Shown piece by piece: positions 1-6,803 of a stretch of DNA of 20,009 bases. The first letter of the stretch is position 1, and each line of letters begins with the position of its first letter. The position numbers were made by a program, and so were the translations under genes. The notes under the pieces were generated by a model, which had not been told where the DNA came from, made no database searches, and saw only the letters and a list, made by a program, of their open reading frames with translations. Source of the stretch: CAZBZG01 sp964496245 (GTDB lineage: Bacteria; Planctomycetota; SZUA-567); contig CAZBZG010000057.1 of the NCBI GenBank assembly GCA_964496245.1, positions 1-20,009 on the forward strand, read 5' to 3'.

Positions 1-19
1 TCGTGTCCTTCGTGGTTCT
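1..19. repeat. Edge of a short degenerate direct repeat
   Basis: The window opens with two imperfect 9-nt units, TCGTGTCCT and TCGTGGTTC. Read on the other strand this is the CACGAAGGACACGA type of simple repeat that I recall as dispersed between genes in various uncultured and PVC-type genomes. Only the edge is visible, so array length and origin cannot be judged. It lies just past the 3' end of the minus-strand toroid gene. Confidence 0.25.
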
Positions 20-62
20 GCCTGCGCGTTGCGGCAAGGACGAGTGAACAGTCTCTTATTTC

Positions 63-1619
63 CTAGCGCCGGGCCGTCCGGCTGTGCACATTGCTGTAGC
101 GGAAGCAGACTTCGAGCATGAGCGCGCCGAGCGCGGTCTGGCCGACCCGGCCCCAGCGGTCGCCGAAGTGCTCGGTCTCGTAGTTCCAGGAGCCCTTGCG
201 TTCCTGGACCGTCCCTGCCTTGACCTGGGTGGCCATGAGTGTCTCGTAGAGCGCGTCGCCGTACGCGCGCCACTGCGGGGTCTTGATGCCGAACTGGAGC
301 AGTCCCAGAGAACCGTAGTACCAGCGGTAGAAGTCGCTCCGTTCCGGGGTGGGCACCCCATCCTGCACCGCCTGGTGGGCGCAGGCCACGACCTGCTCGT
401 CCGCGCGGGGCCGGCCCAGGAACTGGAGGCACGTGAGCGCCACGGCCGTGAGCCGGCTCGACCCGCCCCCGCGCTTGACCCCGTCCACGGTCGCGGTCTT
501 GCTGGCGTAGCTGACCGAAGCGCCGTAGGTATCCTTGGTCGCGGTCGCAGTCTGGATATAGCGGATGGCCTTCTCGATGACCTCGTAGGGGACGTGCAGC
601 TTGGCCACCTTGGCCGACTTGATCCCCATGACCCACCAGCCGAAGACCGAGGTGTCGTTCCGCTGCGAGGCGGGCGCGTAGTCGAACGCGCCGGCCGGGC
701 ACTGGGCCTTTGCCGCATAGTCCACGCACTTCTGCGCGACACGCCGCAGATCGCCCCCCCCGCTCATGCCATAGGCCTCGGCCATGGCCATGAGCGCGAT
801 GCCCGCTTCGTACCGGTGCGGACCGATGCGCCCGTTCGGCTGCTGCTGAGACGTGAGCCAGTAGACCGCCTTGTGCACGTTCCTGCGATACCGCCCCTCC
901 CGCACGGTGTTGCCGTTGGCCAGGAACGCGAGCAGGGCGAGCGAGGTGACCGCCACGTCGTGGGGGCGGCCGCCGTATTGTTTGCAATTCCAGTGCCCAT
1001 CCGGCTCCTGGTGTGCGGCCAGCCACGCGAGGGCCCTGTTGATATGCGTGATGACTTTCTGGGGCGGCTGGCCGATCCGGGCGATGCGCAGCTTCTGGCC
1101 GCCCGGGCCCGGTCGGCCGAAGGGATTGCCACCGCCCGATCCGCCGTTTGCGCCCAGCCCCACAATGGCCGGCGCGCCCTTGCTTGCCGCCTCGAAGGTT
1201 GAGATGGACTCCAGGTCTCCGTGTGCTTCGCGGGCCGGGTCGTCGTCGGGCGTTTCGAATGTCGTGTCGAGCTCGATGTTTTCCAGGATCACAGGCGGAA
1301 CGAGTTCGTGGGTGGGGTCTTCCACGGGGATGGGGTTGTCGACCGGCTCTCGGTAGAACTCCTTCGGCGGCTCGGGCGGCTCCGTCTTCGGCGGCTCCCA
1401 TTCGATCAACAGCGGGCCGGTGGGCGGAGGCGCTGTCTGTTCCACCGGCATCAGCAACAGCAGCAGAAACAACACGCTGTGCACGGACAGGCTCGTCATG
1501 TACCAGGGCGCAGCGTTCCACTCGCGGGCAAGCGCCGCGGTCAGCGAATCGTCGAATCCGTAGGGCGTGCCGTCAGCCTCGGGGGGCGTGTCGTCGCGGG
1601 CTTGGGGTTGCACAGACAT
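63..1619 (-). CDS. Membrane-anchored squalene-cyclase-like (alpha/alpha toroid) repeat protein
   Basis: 518-residue protein of the prenyltransferase/squalene oxidase repeat group. A transmembrane segment lies at about residues 40-59 (hydrophobic run FLLLLLM). A TonB-like proline-rich, acidic stalk follows (about 60-115), then a glycine-rich linker (about 160-185), then a toroid domain to the C-terminus. Toroid signatures are aromatic-glycine repeat cores such as EPDGHWNC, QQPNGRIG, YYGSLGLLQFG and GSWNYETEHFGDRWG. The cyclase DxDD acid motif is not intact; the nearest match is NDTSVFGWW, so terpene cyclisation is unlikely. A periplasmic structural or binding role is an inference. An upstream in-frame GTG at 1634 exists, but ATG 1619 has GGAGGA seven bases before it and is preferred. 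The SD lies inside the palindrome GGAGGATCCTCC. The family identity is fairly sure, the function unknown. Confidence 0.8.
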   Translation of the reverse strand: MSVQPQARDDTPPEADGTPYGFDDSLTAALAREWNAAPWYMTSLSVHSVLFLLLLLMPVEQTAPPPTGPLLIEWEPPKTEPPEPPKEFYREPVDNPIPVEDPTHELVPPVILENIELDTTFETPDDDPAREAHGDLESISTFEAASKGAPAIVGLGANGGSGGGNPFGRPGPGGQKLRIARIGQPPQKVITHINRALAWLAAHQEPDGHWNCKQYGGRPHDVAVTSLALLAFLANGNTVREGRYRRNVHKAVYWLTSQQQPNGRIGPHRYEAGIALMAMAEAYGMSGGGDLRRVAQKCVDYAAKAQCPAGAFDYAPASQRNDTSVFGWWVMGIKSAKVAKLHVPYEVIEKAIRYIQTATATKDTYGASVSYASKTATVDGVKRGGGSSRLTAVALTCLQFLGRPRADEQVVACAHQAVQDGVPTPERSDFYRWYYGSLGLLQFGIKTPQWRAYGDALYETLMATQVKAGTVQERKGSWNYETEHFGDRWGRVGQTALGALMLEVCFRYSNVHSRTARR

Positions 1620-1739
1620 GGGAGGATCCTCCACCGTGCCGGCAGTGGCCGCTGTCGGACAGACATCGTTCCATCAGCTCTCTTCGCCGCACAGGTGTGC
1701 CCTCCAATTCCCTCAAACGTTTGGCAGAGGGGAAGGTTC

Positions 1740-1916
1740 ATGAAAACGCGGCGATTTTCCGCCGTCCGCTTGCGACTGGCGGGTCCGAACGGATCGCCGG
1801 AAGCAAAGCGTCCCTGTGGCTGCCGCCGATGCAGGGGTCCTTCCCGGGATACGACTCCCAGGCTCAAGCTTTCGGGGTTGCGTTGTTCGGCGTTCGCGGC
1901 TAGGATGGACGCGTAG
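1740..1916 (+). CDS. Candidate small basic protein, 58 aa
   Basis: A short reading frame begins MKTRRFSAVRLRLAG and ends at TAG 1914-1916. The purine-rich stretch GAGGGGAAGG sits four bases before the ATG, a near-ideal ribosome binding site that is hard to explain otherwise. The product would be rich in Arg with a CGCRRC cysteine cluster and no hydrophobic segment. It ends 33 nt before gcvT and overlaps the candidate gcvT promoter. It could be a leader peptide, a true small protein or chance; I do not recognise it. Confidence 0.25.
   Translation: MKTRRFSAVRLRLAGPNGSPEAKRPCGCRRCRGPSRDTTPRLKLSGLRCSAFAARMDA
1878..1906 (+). promoter_or_regulatory. Candidate sigma70 promoter for gcvT
   Basis: TTGCGT (1878-1883), a 17-nt spacer and TAGGAT (1901-1906), about 44 nt before the gcvT start codon. 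Spacing is ideal and each box keeps most consensus positions. The gcvT SD (AAAGGA) follows at about 1939-1944. Confidence 0.45.
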
Positions 1917-1949
1917 CGACTCGCCCGAAGACCGACCGAAAGGATCCCC

Positions 1950-3086
1950 ATGGCCAACAAGCGCACCCCGCTCTACGACCGGCACCAGCAGCTGGACGCG
2001 CGCATCGTGGACTTCTCGGGCTGGGACATGCCGGTCCAGTACTCCACCGGCATCCTGCAGGAGCACACGACTACCCGCGAGGCCGTGGGACTCTTCGACA
2101 CGTGCCACATGGGCGAGTTCCTCTTCGAAGGCGAGGACGTGCGCCAGGGCCTCAACCAGGCGCTCGCCGGCGACTTCCGCAAGCTCAAGGACAACCGCGA
2201 ACGCTACACGTTCATCACGAACGAACAGGGCGGGGTAATCGACGACGCCGTGGTCATGATCTTCTCCGACACCAAAGCCTGGATGGTCGTGAACGCCGGC
2301 GATATCGAGGGCGACTTCGAGGCCATCTGCCGCCATCTGCCCGACCGCATCACCGCGACCAACCGGTCGGACGCCACGGGCAAGCTGGACGTGCAGGGCC
2401 CCAAGGCCCACGAGGTCGTCCGGGCCGTGCTCGGGCACGAGTTCCGCACCATGCCGTTCTACTCGTTCGGGGAGACCGAATGGCAGGGCCAGCCCGTGGT
2501 GCTCAGCCGTTCGGGCTACACGGGGGAACCCGGGGTGGAGCTCTACATCCACGCCGACCACGTGGGCGCCCTGTGGGACGCGCTCCTCGAGGCGGGCAAA
2601 CCGCACGGCCTCGGGCCCTGCGGACTTGGCGCGCGCGACACCCTGCGGCTCGAAGCGGGCCTGCCCCTCTACGGGCACGAGCTCACGCCCGAACTCAACC
2701 CCGTGCAGGCGGGCTTCGGCAAGTTCGTGCGCCTGGACAAGCCGGAGGACTTTCCGGGCAAGCAGGCCCTGGCCGAGGCCCGGGAGGCGCTCGACGCGGG
2801 GACAATCGACCTGGAGGTGCTCGCCGGCCTGCGCATGGCCTCCCGGCGTACGCCGCGTACCGGTTTCGCCGTGCTCAAGGACAGCCAATCCATTGGACGG
2901 GTGACCTCGGGCGCCATCGGTCCAAGCGTGGGCGCGACCCTGGCCCTCGCCTACCTCCGCCACGACGCATCCGAAGCCGGCACACCGGTCGCGGTCGAGA
3001 TCCGCGGCAAGCCCGCGGACGCGACAGTGGCGTCGCTTCCCTTCTACGCGAATCCAGCAATCCGGGAACGCATCGCAGATGCGTGA
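1950..3086 (+). CDS. gcvT: Glycine cleavage system T protein (aminomethyltransferase)
   Basis: 378 residues, the usual length for GcvT. In the glycine cleavage system this enzyme moves the methylene group from the aminomethyl-lipoyl arm of H protein to tetrahydrofolate and releases ammonia. Family signatures include TPLYDRH and DFSGWDMPVQY near the N-terminus, VGLFDTCHMGEF, the folate-site segment NEQGGVIDDAVV with its conserved acidic residues, SRSGYTGEPGVELY, and the C-terminal GARDTLRLEAGLPLYGHEL. SD AAAGGA lies five bases before ATG. Genes for the P, H and L proteins are not in the window, so gcvT stands alone here; it converges with glgC, with 38 nt between the stops. Related folate-dependent YgfZ or dimethylglycine-type proteins are less likely given the close match along the whole length. 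Confidence 0.93.
   Translation: MANKRTPLYDRHQQLDARIVDFSGWDMPVQYSTGILQEHTTTREAVGLFDTCHMGEFLFEGEDVRQGLNQALAGDFRKLKDNRERYTFITNEQGGVIDDAVVMIFSDTKAWMVVNAGDIEGDFEAICRHLPDRITATNRSDATGKLDVQGPKAHEVVRAVLGHEFRTMPFYSFGETEWQGQPVVLSRSGYTGEPGVELYIHADHVGALWDALLEAGKPHGLGPCGLGARDTLRLEAGLPLYGHELTPELNPVQAGFGKFVRLDKPEDFPGKQALAEAREALDAGTIDLEVLAGLRMASRRTPRTGFAVLKDSQSIGRVTSGAIGPSVGATLALAYLRHDASEAGTPVAVEIRGKPADATVASLPFYANPAIRERIADA
3068..3084 (+). terminator. Hairpin overlapping the gcvT stop
   Basis: ACGCATC, a 3-nt loop GCA, then GATGCGT form a 7-bp stem that runs into the stop codon of gcvT. No T-tract follows, so intrinsic termination is doubtful; it may only be a 3'-end stabilising stem. Confidence 0.2.
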
Positions 3087-3124
3087 CACGCGCCGCCGGC
3101 CAGGCCTGCAACGCGCACGGGTCT

Positions 3125-4405
3125 TCAGAAGACGAAGCCGTCGGGCAGTACGGCCTTCTTGGCCACCACGATGATGCCGTCGCGCACGTAGAAGCGGCCT
3201 TCGGGATCGTCGTAGTGGTCGGCCTCTCCGCGGTTGACGAGCTGCACGCCCTCGCCGATGCAGGCGTTCTTGTCCACGATGACCTTGCGCAGGTAGGCGC
3301 CCTCTCCGATGCCGAGGAACGGCTTGGGCGCATGGCCGGGCTCGGTGCCGGGCTGGTAGTAGTCCGCGCCCATGACGAGCGACCGCTCGAGGATGGCGCC
3401 GGGCCGGACCCGCGTGCGTACGCCGAGAATGGATTCCCGGACCATGGCGCCCTCGACGATGGAGCCGTCGCAGAGGACGGCCCCCTCGACCGAAGCCCGG
3501 TTCAGCTTCGCGCCGGGCAGAAAGCGGGCGTTCGTGTAGATCGGCATGTTCGGGTCGAAGAGATTGAATCCGGGCAGGGGATTGATCAGCTCCATGTTGG
3601 CCTGGTAAAAGGCCCCGACCGTCCCGATGTCCGCCCAATAGTCGTTGTGGCAGAAGGCCTGCGCGTTCCGGGTTTCGATCGCGCCGGGAATGATCTCCTT
3701 GCCGAAATCGGTCTGACTGAGATCGGCGAGCAAGAGGTCGTCCAGCACCTTGTTGTTGAAGAGGTAGACTCCCATGCTCGCCAGGAAGGGATACTGGGCC
3801 GCCTCCTGTTCGGTGAGGCCGAAGGCCTTCGTATCCACAACCATCTCGTCCAGTTCCGCCTCCGTGGAGGGCTTCTCCACGAACCGCACGATGCGACCGG
3901 TGTCGTCGACCTTGAGCAGGCCCAGTTCGGGCGCGGCCTCCCGCGACACGGGCTTGACGGCGATGGAGAGATCGGCTTTGGCCTTGTTGTGGCCCTCGAG
4001 AAACCGGGCGTAGTCCATGCGGTAGAGATGATCGCCCGACAGCACCAGCGTCCGCTTGCACGGCTCGTCCCGCAGGTGGTTGAGGTTCTGCCGCACCGCA
4101 TCAGCCGTGCCCCGGAACCAGGTCTCGTCCGTGCTCGTCTGCTCGGCAGCCAGCACCTGCACGAACCCGTGGCTGAACGCATCGAAGCGGTAGGCGTTGG
4201 CCACGTGGTTGTTGAGGCTGGCCGACTGGTACATGGTCAGCACGAAGATGCGTCGGCAGCCCGAGTTGATGCAGTTGGAAACGGGGATGTCGATCAGCCG
4301 GTACTTGCCCGCGAGCGGCACGGCTGGTTTGGAGCGTTCGCGGGTGAGGGGAAAGAGGCGCGTACCCTTGCCGCCCCCGAGTATGACTGCGATGGTGTTT
4401 TCCAT
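3125..4405 (-). CDS. glgC: Glucose-1-phosphate adenylyltransferase (ADP-glucose pyrophosphorylase)
   Basis: 426 residues, typical for GlgC. It makes ADP-glucose and pyrophosphate from glucose-1-phosphate and ATP, the committed step of bacterial glycogen synthesis, in the cytoplasm. The N-terminal nucleotidyltransferase domain has GGGKGTRLFPLT (residues 10-21), the regulatory-site region KPAVPLAGKYRLIDIPVSN, SGDHLYRMDY in the catalytic core, VEKP and the glucose-1-phosphate segment ASMGVYLF. YWADIGTVGAFYQANMEL leads into a C-terminal left-handed beta-helix of hexapeptide type. The start at 4405 is chosen because the homology begins there (MENTIAVILGGGKGT) and GGAGAAGGG precedes it; a longer open frame upstream has no family match. 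It has its own promoter in the 191-nt gap behind the M20 peptidase gene. Partners such as glgA or glgB are not in the window. Confidence 0.95.
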   Translation of the reverse strand: MENTIAVILGGGKGTRLFPLTRERSKPAVPLAGKYRLIDIPVSNCINSGCRRIFVLTMYQSASLNNHVANAYRFDAFSHGFVQVLAAEQTSTDETWFRGTADAVRQNLNHLRDEPCKRTLVLSGDHLYRMDYARFLEGHNKAKADLSIAVKPVSREAAPELGLLKVDDTGRIVRFVEKPSTEAELDEMVVDTKAFGLTEQEAAQYPFLASMGVYLFNNKVLDDLLLADLSQTDFGKEIIPGAIETRNAQAFCHNDYWADIGTVGAFYQANMELINPLPGFNLFDPNMPIYTNARFLPGAKLNRASVEGAVLCDGSIVEGAMVRESILGVRTRVRPGAILERSLVMGADYYQPGTEPGHAPKPFLGIGEGAYLRKVIVDKNACIGEGVQLVNRGEADHYDDPEGRFYVRDGIIVVAKKAVLPDGFVF

Positions 4406-4455
4406 GGCGGGCCCTTCTCCCGACGGTCCCTGGCCTCCTCCCCTTCCCTTGGCCC

Positions 4456-4483
4456 ACGATACCAGACCCGGCCGACCTGTCAA
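4456..4483 (-). promoter_or_regulatory. Promoter for glgC
   Basis: On the minus strand TTGACA (4483-4478, perfect -35), a 16-nt spacer and TATCGT (4461-4456). The predicted transcript starts near 4449, giving a leader of about 44 nt before the glgC SD. The rest of the 4406-4596 gap shows nothing else recognisable. Confidence 0.6.
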
Positions 4484-4596
4484 CGGCGGACCGTCAATTT
4501 CGATCAGAACACGGGGACCGATGCCAGACGTCAGACAACAGCGCGGCGCACACGGGGGAGACCGCCGGACGGCGCCCACAAACCGCGCTGCATCCT

Positions 4597-5781
4597 CTAG
4601 GCGCCGGCCACGACCTGGCGCAGGATGTCCACACTCTTCTGCATCTGCCCCAGGTCGGCCGACTCGCGCGCGGAATGCGCGCCGTGCATGCCGCACCCCA
4701 TGACCACGGTGGGAAGCCCGAGGCCGTTCAGCACGTTCGCGTCCGACCCGCCCTGGGCGATCTTGGCGCACGGCACGAGGCCGCCGGCCTGGATCGCGCG
4801 GTTCATCAGCTGCACCGGCAGGGCATCGTCCGCCAGGCGGTAGGCCCCGTAGCACGCCTCGACTTCGACCTCCACGGAAGCCTTCTGCACGGCGTCGGCC
4901 TCTTGGGCGGACGGATTCGCCGCGTCGGCCGCACCCGCTCTCCGCACGTAGACGCGCCCTTCGCGCACCGCGCCCTCGAGAATTCCCAGAGCCCGCTTGA
5001 GATGGAAGTCGAGGCGTCCCTTGTGGTGGCTCCGGATCTCATACGCGGCATAGGCACCGTCCGGAATGACATTGATGCGGCTGCCGGCGCGCAGCACGCC
5101 CAGGTTGCTCGTGGATGTGTCGTCCAGCCGGCCCGAAGGCAGACGGCTCATGGCAGTGGCGAGCACGTGCGCGGCGTTCACGCGCCCCTCGGGAGCGGCC
5201 GCGTGTCCGCCCACGCCGCGCACTTTGATGCGCAGCGATACCTTGCTCGGCGCGCCCGTCACGAACGTTTCGGGTGCGGAGTGATCGAGCGCGATGCCGG
5301 CCTCGCAATCCTTGATCCACTCGGGATTCATGGCCGACGCCCCCAGCAGCTCGATCTCCTCGGCCACGGTGAAGGCGACGAGCAGCTCTCCGTGCTCGAC
5401 CGGCTCCTCCTGCAACCGGGTCAGGAACTCCACGAGGACCGAGACCCCCGCCTTGTCGTCCGCGCCGAGGATCGTATCCCCCCGGCTCGTCACGGTCTCA
5501 CCGTCGACCGCGGGTTCGATCGCGGTCTCGCCCGTCTCCACCGTGTCGACATGCGCGCTGAGGAAGAGATTGGGGCCCGCACCGGTCGCGGGCACCCGCA
5601 CGAAGAGATTGCCGGCGTCCCCCCCGATCAGTTCTCCCACGCGGTCTTCGCTCGGCTCGTACCCTAGCGACGCGAGCCGGTCGTCGAGCCAGTCGACGAC
5701 CGCGCGTTCGCGACGCGACGGGGACGGAATCCGCACGAGCTCCAGGAAGGTGTCGCGCAGGCGGTCGGCGTTGGCAGGCAT
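4597..5781 (-). CDS. M20-family metallopeptidase, PepT-like
   Basis: 394 residues. The family uses two zinc ions to remove N-terminal amino acids from small peptides, or to hydrolyse related amide bonds, in the cytoplasm. Metal-site signatures are SAHVDTV (His77, Asp79), ILGADDKAG (bridging Asp108), VAEEIE (general base Glu141, then Glu142), ALDHS (Asp166) and the C-terminal CGMHGAHSARE. A lid or dimerisation domain is suggested by the insert around VGGHAAAPEGRVNAAHVLA. These features resemble peptidase T and PepT-like proteins more than ArgE or DapE, but the substrate cannot be read from sequence. SD AAGGAG lies before the ATG. It lies 48 nt after the UDP-glucuronate decarboxylase gene in the same direction and probably shares its transcript. 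Confidence 0.85.
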   Translation of the reverse strand: MPANADRLRDTFLELVRIPSPSRRERAVVDWLDDRLASLGYEPSEDRVGELIGGDAGNLFVRVPATGAGPNLFLSAHVDTVETGETAIEPAVDGETVTSRGDTILGADDKAGVSVLVEFLTRLQEEPVEHGELLVAFTVAEEIELLGASAMNPEWIKDCEAGIALDHSAPETFVTGAPSKVSLRIKVRGVGGHAAAPEGRVNAAHVLATAMSRLPSGRLDDTSTSNLGVLRAGSRINVIPDGAYAAYEIRSHHKGRLDFHLKRALGILEGAVREGRVYVRRAGAADAANPSAQEADAVQKASVEVEVEACYGAYRLADDALPVQLMNRAIQAGGLVPCAKIAQGGSDANVLNGLGLPTVVMGCGMHGAHSARESADLGQMQKSVDILRQVVAGA

Positions 5782-5829
5782 GGCGGTCTCCTTCTGCAGG
5801 CCCGGCCCGGGCCGAGCCCGGGCGAGGAT

Positions 5830-6774
5830 TCACGTTCCCGTCCCGAGCTCCTGTCGGAAGTACTCCAGCGTGATCCGCAGGCCTTCTTCGCGCTGGACGG
5901 TGGGGGCGTAGCCCAGGATCTCGCGCGCGCGGGTGATGTCAGGCCGCCGCACCTTGGGATCGTCCTCGGGCAGATCCTGGAACACGATCTCGCTCGCGGA
6001 GCCCGTGAGGGCGATGATTTCGCGGGCCAGGGCGAGCAGCGAGATCTCGGCCGGGTTGCCCAGGTTGACCGGGTTCGTTTCGTCGGAAAGGAGCAGCTTG
6101 TGGATCCCGTCGATCAAATCGCTGACGTACTGGAAGCTGCGCGTCTGCGACCCGTCGCCGTACACGGTCACGGGTTCGTTCCGGAGCGCCTGGCGCATGA
6201 AGTTCGGCAACGCGCGGCCGTCGCTGATGCGCATGCGGGGGCCGTAGGTGTTGAAAATCCGGGCGATGCGGGTCTGGACCCCGTGCGTGCGGTGGTAGGC
6301 CATGGTAATGGCTTCGGCGAAACGCTTGGCCTCGTCGTACACGCCCCGCGGCCCGATGGGATTGACGTTGCCCCAGTAGTCCTCGGTCTGGGGATGAACC
6401 TGCGGGTCGCCGTAGACCTCGCTCGTGGACGCGAGCAGGAAGCGCGCCTGCTTCGCCTTGGCCAGGCCCAGGGCGTTGTGCGTGCCGAGCGCGCCCACCT
6501 TGAGCGTCTGGATCGGCATCTGCAGGTAATCGATGGGGCTGGCCGGCGAGGCGAAGTGCAGGACGAAATCAACCGGCCCGGGCACGAGAATGTGATTGCT
6601 TACGTTGTCCTTCAGGAAATGGAACTGTTCGTACGCGCCGAGGTGCTCGATGTTGGCGATGCGGCCGGTGCAGAGATTGTCGAGGCACCATACCTCCATG
6701 TCCTGGTCGAGCAGGAACTCGCAGAGATGGCTGCCCAGAAATCCGGCACCGCCGGTCACTACGGCTGTGGGCAT
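5830..6774 (-). CDS. UDP-glucuronate decarboxylase (UDP-xylose synthase)
   Basis: 314-residue extended short-chain dehydrogenase/reductase. The family oxidises UDP-glucuronate at C4 with NAD+, decarboxylates it and reduces the intermediate to UDP-xylose, a donor for surface polysaccharides. Visible motifs are the Rossmann loop GGAGFLGSHL (residues 8-17), HFASPASP, the STSEVYGDP segment with catalytic Ser118 and Glu119, YDEAK (Tyr146, Lys150), NTYGPRM, and the UDP-sugar segment DGRALPNFMRQAL. These fit the UXS subfamily better than dTDP-glucose dehydratase or UDP-glucose epimerase. The start at 6774 begins the Rossmann fold and is preceded by GGAAGGGGGAA. It lies 29 nt downstream of the TatD-radical SAM gene. 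Confidence 0.9.
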   Translation of the reverse strand: MPTAVVTGGAGFLGSHLCEFLLDQDMEVWCLDNLCTGRIANIEHLGAYEQFHFLKDNVSNHILVPGPVDFVLHFASPASPIDYLQMPIQTLKVGALGTHNALGLAKAKQARFLLASTSEVYGDPQVHPQTEDYWGNVNPIGPRGVYDEAKRFAEAITMAYHRTHGVQTRIARIFNTYGPRMRISDGRALPNFMRQALRNEPVTVYGDGSQTRSFQYVSDLIDGIHKLLLSDETNPVNLGNPAEISLLALAREIIALTGSASEIVFQDLPEDDPKVRRPDITRAREILGYAPTVQREEGLRITLEYFRQELGTGT

Positions 6775-6803
6775 GGTCGTTCCCCCTTCCAGGCCGTGTC
6801 GTC

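Larger units (their letters stand above)
1635..1949. other. Divergent intergenic region, toroid gene / gcvT
   Basis: 315 nt between two divergently transcribed genes. It holds a candidate small ORF with a good SD (1740-1916), a perfect 10-bp palindrome CAAACGTTTG at 1714-1723 that could be an operator, and a plausible gcvT promoter at 1878-1906. I could not identify a convincing promoter for the minus-strand gene. No RNA gene or long repeat was recognised. Confidence 0.5.

Noticed and set aside
84..1202. Long plus-strand open frame opposite the toroid gene
   Set aside because: Antisense shadow of a high-GC gene, with no SD, no domain and a low-complexity His/Arg/Ala composition.
63..1619. 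Active squalene-hopene cyclase
   Set aside because: The DxDD-type acid motif is not intact, and the TonB-like anchor and stalk do not fit the known cyclases.
3101..3108. CAGGCCTG palindrome between gcvT and glgC as a terminator
   Set aside because: It is only 8 bp without a loop or T-tract, as expected by chance in GC-rich sequence.
2102..4600. Very long plus-strand open frame across gcvT and glgC
   Set aside because: It is out of frame with gcvT and antisense to glgC; the open length reflects GC-rich codon structure, not a gene.
4406..4855. Long N-terminal extension of the glgC frame
   Set aside because: The extension overlaps the M20 gene, has no family similarity, and covers the glgC promoter; GlgC homology begins exactly at 4405.
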